Assembly (NCBI GenBank): GCA_039090855.1
Contig: CM077011.1
Coordinates: 135,658,749 to 135,722,748, forward strand
Origin: Macrothele yani
Lineage: Eukaryota > Arthropoda > Arachnida > Araneae > Macrothelidae
Direction of reading: 5' to 3'
Length of the DNA stretch: 64,000 nt
Of the stretch, positions 10,700-20,744 are shown piece after piece. The notes under the pieces were generated by a model. That model saw only the letters and a program-made list of their open reading frames with translations. It was not told where the DNA came from and made no database searches. Each line of letters begins with the position of its first letter. Positions within the stretch are counted from its first letter, which is position 1. Made by a program: the position numbers and the translations under genes.

Positions 10700-11835
10700 T
10701 TCTTCCAGGCATACCTCCTGGGGACCTAACTGCCAGGCAAATGTCCAGGGAAAACCGGACGTTTTATAAGAAATACTGTGGGCACTTACAAATTTGGATT
10801 TAGTTACTTGTACATCATAACGAAGCTTGTAAAAATAGTTCCTTTTGTAAGCTCCCTTTGTTATTACTAGTAGACTAAGCTCTCTGATTAGTTATGATAA
10901 ACAGGTCTATTGTCCTGAAAATCGGCAGACAATTCCTGTAGTTTTAATTATTTCATAGTCCTTAGAATTCTAAAAGATACTGCCACAAATTAATTGGAAA
11001 GCAAAATAAAAATGCAATAATACTGATTAAGGGTAGGTTTCTTCATATCTTTTTTGCTCACGTGTTATGTATTTTTTCTTGCACCTACATAATTATTTCA
11101 CATTTATTCAATTATTTTTGTTTAATGCATGAACGGTTGTTTTCACATGAGCCCACGGATTGTGTCTTGCACGAATATTTTTAAACATTTGTTACTTTTA
11201 AACCTGAATTTAATGACGAACAAACTGCTTTTCTTCCGGAATAATAAACAGCTTCACAAGAGAAAAGGTGTACCCTGCAAATGAATAAAGTGCTAGCTAG
11301 CATTTCTCCTTTGACTTTTTAATGAATACATCCACTCTTATGCCTTACATTCCCATTTCTTTATGCACAAGTAATCTTTTAGCCAGAAAGTGGTAAGAAT
11401 AAGAGAGCCTGCATTTTTAAACGATATCAAATATGCCCATTTGGAATTTGTTGAGTTTATAAACACTTCAAATCAGATGGCGATTGAACTGGTGATATTT
11501 CATATTTTTTGGATTAAGCCCCCATCCTCGAGGGTCCCAGTGGTATGGAACGCACGGGGACAGTTGGTTAGCCAGTTGTTTGGAAAGTAGCACCGCCACG
11601 GACCGAGCTGACCTTTGGACAGACAGTCTACACTTGCTGTAACCTTTGCCAGTATGGAAAGACGAGTCACCCTGCGTTAGCAACAGACAGGCGGCTACTT
11701 CCAGCATTTGCTGTAATGACACTTATTCAGGTGCAGTTTTATCTTCCTACAATAAATATTTGTGTAATAATTAATTTACCAGGTCAACTTAGTTAATCTT
11801 TATACAACAAATAGCATTTGTGTAATAATTCATTT
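10700..11835. other. No recognisable feature
   Basis: Over 1.1 kb of AT-rich sequence with no convincing coding, RNA or repeat signal. Confidence 0.45.
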
Positions 11836-12294
11836 CAGGGGCGCACTCAGGGGGAGTTACCGGATCCGGACCCCTCCCCTCCCCCACCCATGAGGCCAAG
11901 TATTTTGTAATATGATACCGACACGAGAGATTCCTAACCCTCTAACTGTACTCCAATTTTCCTAACTGGTGAATTTCAATTTTCATAATTGCTAAAATCA
12001 CCCTTTATAGAATTTGTTTTAAAATGCATTCTCTGAAGCTATAATATACAAATAGATGAAATAATTACATTTGTGGTTAACTCCTTTTCTGAAATATGTA
12101 TTTTTATTAAAAGTAAAAACAACAATGAAAACATCATTTGCAGCTGGATAATTCATGAATACAATGTATTAAATTCTTTCACAGATCAAAACATTTATTA
12201 TAACAGTCACGTCGCGTAAGTACACATACATGAGCATTTTTACTTGGAGAGCCGGACCCCCTCCCCCCATGACGAATTTCTGGGTACGCCCCTG
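11836..12294. mobile_element. hAT MITE with target site duplication
   Basis: Starts CAGGGGCGCACTCAG and ends with GGGTACGCCCCTG, inverted ends typical of hAT elements. The flanking 8-mers ATTCATTT (11828-11835) and ATCCATTT (12295-12302) match at 7 of 8 positions, the 8-bp duplication expected for hAT. The 459-bp interior has no coding content. Confidence 0.85.
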
Positions 12295-12302
12295 ATCCAT
12301 TT

Positions 12303-12712
12303 ACCGGGTAAACCGAATTGTGAAGCACCCTGTATAGCATCTTAAACATAAAGCATAACTTGACTGGGCGTCATGAAACACTGATTTAAGAGTAATCCAC
12401 AAAAATTACATAAAAGTAAGAACAAATTACTTTCCTTTCTTCATTTAGAAAAGGAAATTGCTACCAGTAGAAAACAGCATCAATTAAAGACTGGTTACCA
12501 ATTATATAATGTAATACACACATCACTTGCATTAATTATTATTATTTTGGGCATCAATTACATAATGAAAATAAACTTCTGAATTCATTCTTCAAAGTAA
12601 CCACAATGAAAAAATTGAAACGTTTTAAAGCCCAAAGGAGGGTAATACAATTACAGGTTAACGGGGGTAACGCTTAAAAAGATATTAATAACAAAGTTTT
12701 CGCTAACATAAA
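12303..12712. other. No recognisable feature
   Basis: AT-rich intergenic or intronic sequence with nothing recognised. Confidence 0.4.
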
Positions 12713-13060
12713 GTCGTGGGAAGAATCAGCATATTAAAATCAGAAAAATCTGTCCACACTTGGGACACTCCACAAGAGAGACTATAACGAAGTAAATTTC
12801 TCCGTCATTTTTAGTCCACGCGGGGATCGAACCCGGAGCCCCTCATTCCTGAATAAGTCACTCTACCAATTGAGCTACGCGGACGTTCGTTCTGACTGCT
12901 ATCTGCCTTGATGTCGTGTGCGTCCTGCTGGCAGGCACGTCACAAGGCAGAGGAGTTTGACTTGCTTACGATTAGCAATTTGTATTCCCCCAGGTCCAAA
13001 TCCAGACTCCAGAAACTCTAATGATCTTAGTTGTTAAGTGGGTGTCAAACCACAAACTAT
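12713..13060 (-). repeat. Dispersed repeat R3, copy with a tRNA-like segment
   Basis: Inverted relative to the copy at 10517-10694. Similarity covers both outer parts (12713-12790 and 12950-13060). The middle 12800-12945 is extra and contains a tRNA-like sequence. Either this copy gained it or the short copy lost it. Confidence 0.75.
12813..12884 (-). other. tRNA-like sequence
   Basis: On the minus strand a 72-nt stretch has a 7-bp acceptor (GTCCGCG / CGTGGAC, one G-T pair), box A-like TAGCTCAATTGGTAGAG and box B GGTTCGATCCC. The anticodon arm folds as 5 bp (CTTAT / ATGAG) but with a 6-nt loop, and the T stem is imperfect. It is therefore more likely a tRNA relic or SINE head than a working tRNA gene. 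Confidence 0.45.
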
Positions 13061-13064
13061 GTTC

Positions 13065-13572
13065 GGTCATTTGTGATTGTAAAAGGTGAGTTACCCCTAG
13101 GTGAGGTACCTTGAAGAACAGGTAACTATACCTTTAAAAGCAGGTATAGTTCCTCCGTTTTATGGCCGCAATATAAAGCCGTATGGGAATAAAGCTCATT
13201 GGAAAATCCTGTTCTGACTTAAAAGTTCCTATCTCCGCTTTACAGCCACTAATGACCCGAATATAAACGAGATGGGATATAAAGCGGAATGGGAAAAAGC
13301 TCAATGGGTATGAACCGTGATTATGGCTTCTGTATTTCCAGTAAAGGGGTGACACCTTAGTTGCTGTCAAAGAATCTTCCGTAAATATTGATAATTTTAA
13401 CACATCAGAATGCGTCTTTAATGCTATCAAGAGCAATTATTTGTATCGTTTTTATTTTCTAGATAAGTGTCATAATTTACCCTCTTAATAGAAACTATTT
13501 CTAATCATTTTATTTGTTGAATTAATGTGAGAATGTCCATCCTTAAGAAGAAGAAATTTCTTTTTACTGCAG
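13065..13572. other. No feature recognised upstream of the first visible exon
   Basis: Intronic by position, ending in a pyrimidine-rich stretch and CTGCAG at the splice acceptor. No earlier exon of the LRR gene could be found here or further upstream. Confidence 0.45.
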
Positions 13573-13680
13573 AATAACGCTACGCTGACTTATTTTGATA
13601 TTTCCGGGAACAACATTGGTGTAGAAGGTTTACAGTATGTCGAAGATATGTTGAAAGAAAATGGAATTATCACGCATCTG
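13573..13680 (+). CDS. LRRC74-like leucine-rich repeat gene, exon a
   Basis: A 108-nt phase-0 exon. The acceptor is TTTTTACTGCAG and the donor GTAAGTG. It encodes one full ribonuclease-inhibitor-type repeat (N-ATLTYFDISGNNIG, then GLQYVEDMLKE) and the start of the next (NGIITHL). Such repeats form the curved LRR scaffold used for protein binding. The next exon (16484) continues in frame as SLARNNL. Repeat spacing (28-29 residues) and phrases in later exons (LDLSWN, GLQVN) are closest to LRRC74A/B of animals, whose biochemical role is poorly known. The preceding exon must end in phase 0 and lies upstream. Confidence 0.8.
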
Positions 13681-13825
13681 GTAAGTGAAACAACTAAAAG
13701 TTAAAAGAAATACAAGCCAAGAGATCGCTCTTTAAGCCCCTGTTTAGGTATGTAAAGCATCTATTAGTTCTGCTATTCGAGGTAATTTAATTGTTAGTTT
13801 ATATGTGTGCAAGCTCTAAATACAT

Positions 13826-13935
13826 TGTGTTAAAAATTTTGCAGTAGGTTGCTCCAAAAAGTGGTGCTACACCAGATGCATCACTTTCTGAGAAATGATG
13901 TTGTCACGTATATTTTAATAATATAACTTCCATTT
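13826..13935 (+). repeat. Fragment of the CACTA-like MITE H
   Basis: GTTAAAAATTTTGCAGTAGG and AAAAAGTGGTGCTACACCAG match the left end of element H at 32454. The right end is not recognisable here. Confidence 0.5.
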
Positions 13936-14029
13936 TTAGTTCCTTTTCCTATGTAAATTTGAGTTTGTTCTCCTTTATACTTCCAAACTAAACGTGATAT
14001 CTTCTCTCTCACAAGAATGAGGTTGGCAA

Positions 14030-14190
14030 CACATTTGAGGTCAGAGAGAAGTCATCGCTCTTTCCACGTTAGTAAGTGAGTCACGGAAAAATTCTCATCG
14101 GCCGCCACCGGGAAACGACCCCAGGGTACTTCCAGTTGGGTTCGTTTCCTGGTGAACCCAGGGTCTTCAATGGTCAGAGAGAAAGTGTCT
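14030..14190 (-). repeat. tRNA-derived SINE, family C
   Basis: Shares CGCTCTTTCCACGTTAGTAA, GTGAGTCACGGAAAAATTCT and the GGCCGCCACCGGGAAACGAC region with the two copies at 61980-62300. In minus orientation the GGTCGTTTCCCGG part corresponds to a degraded box B. Confidence 0.6.
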
Positions 14191-14246
14191 TATGAATGTG
14201 ATAAGAACGATGGATAAAAAAGACGATACAACAGTTGCTCAGGTGG

Positions 14247-14247
<1 letters not shown>

Positions 14248-14329
<82 letters not shown>
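14248..14329. repeat. (GT)n microsatellite
   Basis: An uninterrupted run of about 40 GT dinucleotides, the longest simple repeat in the window. Intronic. Confidence 0.97.
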
Positions 14330-14331
<2 letters not shown>

Positions 14332-14570
14332 CGTTCGATCGTTAAGATAAAAGTGAAGTTTACCTGCTGTGTTATATGTTGGATCTACTGAAGTAGTGCT
14401 GGACCAATCAAAAGTTATCGTAAGTTGACTTCTGTTTTTGTTTCGTCTAGCCGTAAACTATTGCATCGTATTCTTATTTAGTTCAACATTCCTTAGTCAT
14501 TGTTTTAGACATAGTGTAACACCAATCTTACTCACGAAAAAGACATTACGTTATAATGTATACCTGTGGT

Positions 14571-15223
14571 CAATGGTCCCTCTGAGATGCACGCGCGCTG
14601 CCGCGCAGAAAATTTACTTCCTCCGCGCAGTAAGCATTTTAGGTTAAAATTCCCAAATCCCTAATTAATTTTCATAAATCGAAAATCAATTACCTGAAAA
14701 AATAGTAATAAATAAATAAAATTCGGGCTCTCAAAAGTCAAAGTAAGACTTTTCTTGAATGGAGTTCCCCACCTTCTAAGTTCGTCTCATTGTCCTCTTC
14801 ATTCTCAAAGGCTTCTTGCAAAGTAGCCTCGTGCGAGCAAATAGTGAACGCGAGAATGCGGATTAGCGATTTTCCCTTAATGTTTCAAAATTACCAAAGT
14901 TGGTTGACACATGCGGCACTTTTCAGGCTTCTAGTGCAGATGCCGAGAGAGGATTTAGCCTAATGAACAGCATCAAAACTAAATGACGCAACAGACTGGA
15001 AGAGAGCCATCTGGATATGCCGACGAGAATAAAATACAATCTCGCAAGTGGGCAACATATCGATCTTGAGACAGTCTACAAGTTTTGGAAAAAGTCACAA
15101 AAGCCGATGACATCAGCCGACAACTTCCTCATAAATGGTAAACAATATTTTCTGATTACTATCAAAGATAGTCGAGTTCTAAAATTACCACGGTCGAGTC
15201 TTGGGTTTGATAAAAGCAGATAG
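14571..15223 (+). mobile_element. hAT element, deleted
   Basis: A probable left terminus CAATGGTCCCTCTGAGATGC with a GCGCGCTGCCGCGCAG subterminal palindrome precedes the last part of a hAT transposase. The right end is obscured by the tandem repeat that starts at 15209. Confidence 0.55.
14911..15223 (+). pseudogene. hAT transposase C-terminal region
   Basis: Reads SSADAERGFSLMNSIKTK, then a TGA, then RNRLEESHLDMPTRIKYN and a tail ending at 15221-15223. The A-ERGFS-MN-IKT-RN-L block is the hAT dimerisation domain as found in ZNF862/KIAA1586-like proteins. The in-frame stop lies inside the domain. Upstream catalytic parts are missing. Confidence 0.75.
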
Positions 15224-15510
15224 CGCTGCAAGTACTGAATGACGTCAGAGCGTTGACGTCACGGTATTTCTCCTTGATTTTACGTATCGTGCGATAGCGG
15301 TGAGCTTAGTTCAGATTTCGGCCACCGGATAAAAGCAAATGGCGCTGGAAGTACTAAATGACGTCAGAGCGTTGACATCAGATATAGGTTTTATGTCTCC
15401 CTGATTTTACGTATCGTACGATAGCGGTGAGCTTAGTTCCGATTTCGGCCACCTGATAAAAGCAGTGGCGCTGCATGTACTAAATGACAGCAGAGCGTTA
15501 GGGACAGACT
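15209..15510. repeat. Tandem repeat, about 2.5 units of 119-127 bp
   Basis: Units start at 15209, 15328 and 15455. Each has GATAAAAGCA(G/A), GTACT(G/A)AATGACGTCAGAGC and GCGATAGCGGTGAGCTTAGT (or close variants). The array overlaps the end of the hAT fragment and stops at the pogo derivative. Confidence 0.85.
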
Positions 15511-15514
15511 ATTA

Positions 15515-16303
15515 CCGTATTTTTCCGTGTATAAGACGATATTTTTTTCCAAAATTTTTAGACCAAAAATTGGGGGTCGTCTTATACACGTTGTAACCGG
15601 TTGAGAGAACCCTGCGGTTAGCGCGGCGAAACTGCCAGTACCTTTTATCCCCCGCTCGCCACTACGACTTACAAGCAGTTATTCCTGGTGGACGTACAGG
15701 TCAGCTACAACCTCTAGATGTTTCCATCAACAAGCCCTTCAAAGCCCTGATGAAAGAAGAATGGAATAAATGGATGCAAAAAGCAGGTCATAACTTGACA
15801 TCGACAGGGAGTGTGAAGAAACCAACCATTACTGGGGTCTGCAACTGGGTCCTAAACTCATGGAATGGAGTCAAGCAAGAGGTGGTTGTGAAGTCCTTCA
15901 AGAAATGTGGAATCGGCAATGCCATAGATGGAACTTAAGTGATCTAATATATATATAGACAGTGAGTCAGATAACCGCAATGATGCAGTTGAGGTTTATA
16001 AAAAAGTGACATGTCTGGAACTAATAGTGCTGAAGAAAGTGATGCATAATTTCATAGTTTGTATCTTTAAAATATCACCTAATTTCTAAATAATATAAAT
16101 TTCCAAACTTCTTTTTTTATATATATTGCCACAGACTTTGTGATATTATTTAATTTCTAAATGTACTTCAATGATATTACCTAATTTCTAAAAATATCAA
16201 GTGTGTCCTTTTTTGTCATAAAAATATTGATTTCTTAATTTTCTGTTCGAAAAAGTAGGGGTCGTCTTATACATGGGGGTGTCTTGTACACTGAAAAATA
16301 CGG
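15515..16303 (+). mobile_element. Pogo/Tigger-like deletion derivative, copy 2
   Basis: Same ends as the copy at 2920-3685 (CCGTATTTTTCCGTGTATAA... and ...GAAAAATACGG), flanked by TA (15513-15514 and 16304-16305). It keeps the same transposase remnant. The right end carries extra inverted text (GGGGGTGTCTTGTACACTG) missing in copy 1. Confidence 0.8.
15685..15938 (+). pseudogene. Pogo/Tigger DDE transposase, C-terminal remnant
   Basis: Reads PGGRTGQLQPLDVSINKPFK, then MKEEWNKWMQKA and VVVKSFKKCGIGNAIDGT-stop. It matches the remnant at 3066-3341 at most residues. Both copies stay open over about 90 codons although the catalytic core is absent. That may only reflect recent spread from a common derivative. 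Confidence 0.75.
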
Positions 16304-16483
16304 TATGTAGGTTTATAAGATTATTGCACAATGGCTACGACGTAAACGTTATTGCTTATGGCACTAACCAAGCACTTGCTATAGTTTTTTTTTTTTTTTT
16401 TTTCAAATTTGCTCTAGACTGTGAAAAATATATAAAAAAAAAAGGTATTTGTGGTATATAAACGTAAAACGTTTTACTTTCAG

Positions 16484-16577
16484 AGCCTCGCAAGAAATAA
16501 TCTGGGAGTTTTGCCAAGTAAACCACTTGGAGAAATATTGGCGCACAACAATGCTATCAAGGTGTTAGATCTTTCAG
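16484..16577 (+). CDS. LRRC74-like leucine-rich repeat gene, exon b
   Basis: A 94-nt exon. The acceptor is GTTTTACTTTCAG and the donor GTATAT. It enters in phase 0 and leaves after one base of the next codon. It encodes SLARNNLGVLPSKPLGEILA, then HNNAIKVLDLS. The first part completes the LRR begun in exon a, and the second begins a new repeat that the 50-nt exon at 24985 finishes (S-ENRIKDLQ). The asparagine ladder (RNN, LSEN) is intact. The 8.4-kb intron that follows contains a mariner, a Tc1 with a nested hAT-like element, a palindromic MITE and repeat E1. Confidence 0.85.
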
Positions 16578-16655
16578 GTATATATTTTTTATTAATTTAT
16601 ATTATCTATTACAATAGCAAACTTCTGAATCTATATTTAGAATCTTGATGGGTAC

Positions 16656-17966
16656 ATATAAAGGTCGTTTCATAAAAACTGCGAATAAAATCACACAAAA
16701 TGAAAACAATATAAGTACAGCAAAATATATGTTATTCTTTCTCAAAGTATCTTCCGTCGAATGATACGCATCAACGGTCCAATCGTACACTCAACTTTTC
16801 GAAGCACGTGACGAAGGCATTTTGTGGAATCTGCTTTAGCTACCCCTGTACAGCTTGAATAACGCCAGCATCTGTGCTGAATGTTGCGCCACGGAACTTC
16901 TCCTTCATTGTTGGAAACAACCAGAAATCACACAGGGCGAGATCAGGACTGTAGGCACGCTGTGGCATGATTTCAATACTGCATTTCGTAAGAAACTGTT
17001 GAACAGAAGCAGCCACATGTGGGCGGGCGTTATCATGGTGTAGGGTTCACTTGCCTACAAGTTCCGGTCGTTTAATCGATATGTGTCGTCGCAGACGCTA
17101 CAAGACTGAAATGCAGTACTCAGCATTGACAGTAATTTGTGGAGGAACGGCAAACTGGTAGACTACACCTTTATGATCAAAGAAAATTATCATCATCTCC
17201 TTCCCAGCTGATTTGGTTCGGAGGACTTTTTCCGGAGGAGGCGAGTCTGCGTATTTCCAGACACTCATTGCGCGCTTCGTGAGGGGTTCGAAATACTGGA
17301 CCCATGTTTCATCGGCAGTTATTACTATGTTTAGAAAGTTTGGGGTCTTTGCAATCATTCGTTTCCACTCATGACACACCTGAACTCTGACTAACAATTG
17401 TTCTCTGGTCACGTCATGAGGTACCCATCTGGAATACACACGATGCAGCAGTTATTTGTCGCGGAATGCCGACATTTTTTAAATATTAGTTGACGCTGTT
17501 ATGTCTGCACACGTCGTTCGTCGATCTTTTTGCAGGATTGCCCAAACAGTTAACAATACGCTTCGTAAAAACACTTTCAGGTCGACCAGGCCTAGGACCG
17601 AGTCCTGCCGACAAACGGCCTTTTTTGAAATCTAAAAACCTTGACTCACCCAAACATTTATCTTTGTAAGATTTTTTCATTAAATCAACTCTTTGGAGCC
17701 GTTTTACCCATTCGATAGCAAAATTTTATCGCACGATGCATTTCACTTCTTCAATCTGAACCACTCACCTCCATAGCTCTATGGCGAAATGTAGACGTAC
17801 CTTAAACAACTGCGCAGTAACAAAACCAGAATCGCCTGCCATGGATAATAACTGTTGCCATAGATATTTCCTTAATTCAGGTGGTCCTCTGCGTGGTTAT
17901 TTTTCCGCTTGTACTGTTGCGAACTCAAAAAAAATATTTTCAGTTTTTATGGAACGGCTTTTGTAA
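16656..17966 (-). mobile_element. Mariner element with both ends
   Basis: Inverted termini of about 30 bp: ...GGTCGTTTCATAAAAACTGC near 16663 and the complement of CCGTTCCATAAAAACTGAAA near 17945-17965, next to TA. Length about 1.3 kb, the mariner norm. The transposase is on the minus strand. Confidence 0.85.
16732..17755 (-). pseudogene. Mariner transposase, broken
   Basis: The N-terminal part (RAIKFCYRMGKT, then KKSYKDKCLGESR) is split by frameshifts. The best open stretch, 17439-17098, reads YSRWVPHDVTREQLLVRVQV, CHEWKRMIAKTPNF and ITADETWVQYFEP, which holds the first catalytic Asp of the mariner DD34D triad. It goes on to KEMMIIFFDHKGVVYQF. The tail CFEKLSVRLDR, an in-frame TGA, then FDGRYFEKE ends with TAA at 16732-16734. 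The second and third Asp blocks lie in a stop-ridden stretch. It is related to SETMAR-type mariners but not functional. Confidence 0.85.
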
Positions 17967-18433
17967 AATAGAGTACGCGTACAAAATTAGTGAAAATGAA
18001 AAAATAGTAAATTAATAACATTTCCACAAAAGAAAATTCCTTGATATACAGGAAAGCCCCCCTCCCCCAGGTTTCCCGTTTTAACCCACTCTGCTTCGAA
18101 AGCGATAAGACAAGTGTATAGTAAATAAACAGCGTTTCCCCAAAAGTGAAGCAGTGATTTGGCTTCTGACCGCCAATATTACGTCCTACGCATTTCAACT
18201 TTCGTTTGAATTATCTGAAATCTTCATAAAACAGTACGTTCAACACATAATAAATGGCTTACTTTTCATATATGCGAGCCATAGTTCACACACCGGCCAC
18301 GGAATTAGAAAATGTCATGCAGATATACGTAAATGTCACTTACATAGCACATATGCATAATACATAGTCACGTGCATCACCAGGTGATCTAGGCAACTAT
18401 TTAAGACAGCTGCTCTTCAGTACTGTTGATCAC
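17967..18433. other. No gene recognised
   Basis: Probably includes the untranslated left part of the Tc1 that starts coding at 18434, but its terminal repeat was not identified with confidence. Confidence 0.4.
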
Positions 18434-18494
18434 TATGGGAAAAACAAAGGATCTTTCGGAATCCGGTAAAGGGCTATTATGGGTGCCCGTCTGA

Positions 18495-19432
18495 CATAGG
18501 CGGATTTAGGGAGTCTAATTTGGAGGTGCTGGTTGAGTTGTGGGCAGGGAGGGGAATTGCAGAGGTGAAATTTAAACCCTCGTAAGAAAGTGCAATATTT
18601 TGATTGTATTTTAGTGTATGATCTTAAAAACGGTGGTAAGCATCTGTACAAAACTTTAAAAAATAATTGATTTAGAAATGTTGCCAGTTAGACATGACAG
18701 GGTTGCACAATTGATTCATTGGTCATTATGCAGAAAGCACAATCTGCCAGCATCGAAAAACTCATGGGAACACAAGGCTGAGAAAGTCATAGAAAATAAT
18801 TAAGTCAAGATCTTGTGGGATTTCAGAATTCAAACCGATCGACACATAGAACATAATACACCAGACATAACAGTAATAGAAAATCGGAAAGTCTGGCTAA
18901 TTGATATAGCGACCCCTGGAGATGCCAAAGTCAATGAAAAAGAATTGGAAAAAATGACTAAATATAGAGATATGGCCATAGAAGTTATCCGGTTATGGAC
19001 TAAACACACAACGGTAGTCCCCATTCTCATCGGGGCACTTGGAACAATGTCAAAAAATTTTATGAATCATTTTGAAAAATTGCAGCTTTCTGATATGCCA
19101 CCTACAGAATTGCAGAAGACAGCTTTACTTCATATATTTTACGCCGATTCTTGACTGATACTTAGGTCTCCGGTGGAAACTCGTGTCAGTTCAACATTAC
19201 CAGTCAATGATAATTTGATGTTTATTTTGTTTGTCAGAGACTGTGATTCGTATATTTCGAATAAAGAAAATAATTACAATAATTTATTTTTACTTTGTCG
19301 TATACTTTGCAATACATATTGTGCAACACTTTTTGTAATGTTTATGTTTTCAAAGTTATATTATTTCTTTTTTCCCCCACATATCCTTGGGAGTGCCTGG
19401 CATTCCGTGGCACCCCCATAAATTCGCCTATG
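18495..19432. mobile_element. hAT-like element inserted in a Tc1 gene
   Basis: Ends CATAGGCGGATTTAGGG (left) and AAATTCGCCTATG (right) are inverted. The flanking 8-mers CCGTCTGA (18487-18494) and CTGTCTGG (19433-19440) match at 6 of 8 positions. Removing the element and one flank joins the two halves of the Tc1 helix-turn-helix (MGAR to LAGATILK). The cargo is a piece of a reverse-transcriptase polyprotein. Confidence 0.75.
18690..19154 (+). pseudogene. Retrotransposon polyprotein C-terminal fragment
   Basis: Reads HDRVAQLIHWSLCRKHNLPA, a stop near 18801, then KILWDFRIQTDRHIEHNTPD, IDIATPGDAKVNEKELEKM and PILIGALGTMSKNF, ending at 19152-19154. This is the conserved C-terminal endonuclease-like part found after the RT in many invertebrate retroelement polyproteins (WDF.IQTD...PDI...D.A.PGD...EKE.EK...Y). 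The RT domain itself is absent. I cannot say whether it was captured by, or inserted into, the surrounding hAT-like element. Confidence 0.7.
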
Positions 19433-19742
19433 CTGTCTGGCTGGAGCGACGATTTTGAAAACAGCAGAACCGACTGGTTTCTCAAAAGGTTAGATATTCT
19501 GGGTCTTTAATCAGTGGAAAATTAATCCACATTGTTTGTCTAAGAGCTGTAACCGTGGAGCTACGACAATCTGTCAGGAACGACATCGCCGTCGTCTGAG
19601 AAGAATTGTATGGAGAAATAGGACTTCCTGTGTGCCTCAATTTACCGAAGCATTCAATGAAAGCTGTTTCCGACCTATATCTTAGCGAATTATACGCAGA
19701 GAATTGAAGGGGATCGGTATTGGCAGTCGCTTGCCTATACAG

Positions 19743-20275
19743 AAACCACTGATTTCTGCGAAGAACCGGGAAGTTCGTCTACAGTGGTGTCAGGAACATT
19801 GTGACTGGGCACGGGAAAAAAATCATGTGGTCCGACGAGTCCTATATAAACCACTGATTTCTGCAGAGAACCGGAAAGTCCGTCTACAGTAGTGTCAGAA
19901 ACACCGTGACTGGACACTGGAAAAAAGTCATGTGGTCCGACGAGTCCTGTAAGGAAACCACTGATTTCTGCGAAGAGCCGGAAAGTCCGTCTACAGTGGT
20001 GTCAGGAACGCCGTGACTGGACACTGGAAAAAAGTCATGTGGTCCGACGAGTCCTGTAAGGAAACCACTGATTTCTGCGAAGAACCGGAAAGTCCGTCTA
20101 CAGTGGTGCCAGGAACGCCGTGACTGGACACTGGAAAAAAGTCATGTGGTCAGACGAGTCCTGGAAGGAAACCACTGATTTCTGCGAAGAACCGGAAATG
20201 TCATCTACTGTGGTATCAGAAACACTGTGACTGGACACTGGAAGACAGGGGAAAAGTCATGTGGTCTGACGAGTC
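19743..20275 (+). repeat. Five-copy 107-bp tandem repeat within a transposase gene
   Basis: Units start at 19743, 19848, 19955, 20062 and 20169 (spacing 105, 107, 107, 107). Each carries AAACCACTGATTTCTGC, CCGTCTACAGTGGTGTCAGG and AAAGTCATGTGGTCCGACGA, that is, the codons KPLISA..., RLQWCQ and the block just before the first catalytic Asp. The last unit has a 10-bp insert (GAAGACAGGG). Confidence 0.95.
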
Positions 20276-20744
20276 GCGGTTCACCTTGTTCTGTACCGAC
20301 AGTATGCAGGGATTTTCGCTGGAGCCTCATGAAGTAATGGACCCAGATGGCTTCTAAACATAACTCAAGACCCTGGAGGAGGTGTTGTGGTGTGGGGCAC
20401 AGCTGTTGGTACGGAAAGTGGCCCCTGATGTTACTGAAAGCGCGGGTGTCCTCCAAGGATTATCTGTGCATTGTTGCCAATCAAGTCTACCCTACAATGT
20501 TGACTTTTTATCCAGCAGGTGACGGCTGTATCATGAACGACAATGCTACCGTCCATCGGGCAAGATATGTACAACAGTAGTTCAGCGAGCATTACAGTAG
20601 CTTCTACTATCTTCCCTGGCCAGTACAAAGCCCGAATCTGAACCCCATTGAGCATGTATGGAGCATGTGAGAAAAACAGATCCGAGAGCAAAGTACGCTT
20701 CCGTCAAATATGATTCAGTTAAGGCTGTCTTTGAATAAGTGTAA

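Larger units (their letters stand above)
18434..20740 (+). pseudogene. Tc1-like transposase split by a hAT-like insertion and internal repeats
   Basis: Coding begins with MGKTKDLSESGKGLL at 18434. A frameshift follows, then MGAR, where the element 18495-19432 interrupts. The helix-turn-helix resumes after 19432 as LAGATILKTAEPTGFSKG. Further downstream come RIIRRELKGIGIGSR, then KPLISAKNREVRLQWCQEHC. The last block is repeated five times (19743-20275) before the true catalytic region. That region keeps SDES (first Asp), MNDNATVHRARYVQQ (second Asp) and NLNPIEHVWSM (Glu). The end is near 20740. Because 107 bp is not a multiple of three, the expansion alone destroys the frame. Confidence 0.85.

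Noticed and set aside
10508..13060. A 2.5-kb transposon bounded by the inverted R3 copies
   Set aside because: The inverted copies differ internally by a 170-bp segment, and a separate hAT MITE and unrelated DNA lie between them. They are best read as two independent repeat copies.
18160..18360. A 68-codon plus-strand open stretch before the Tc1
   Set aside because: No similarity to any family I recognise, no splice or codon signal; likely the Tc1 leader or intron.
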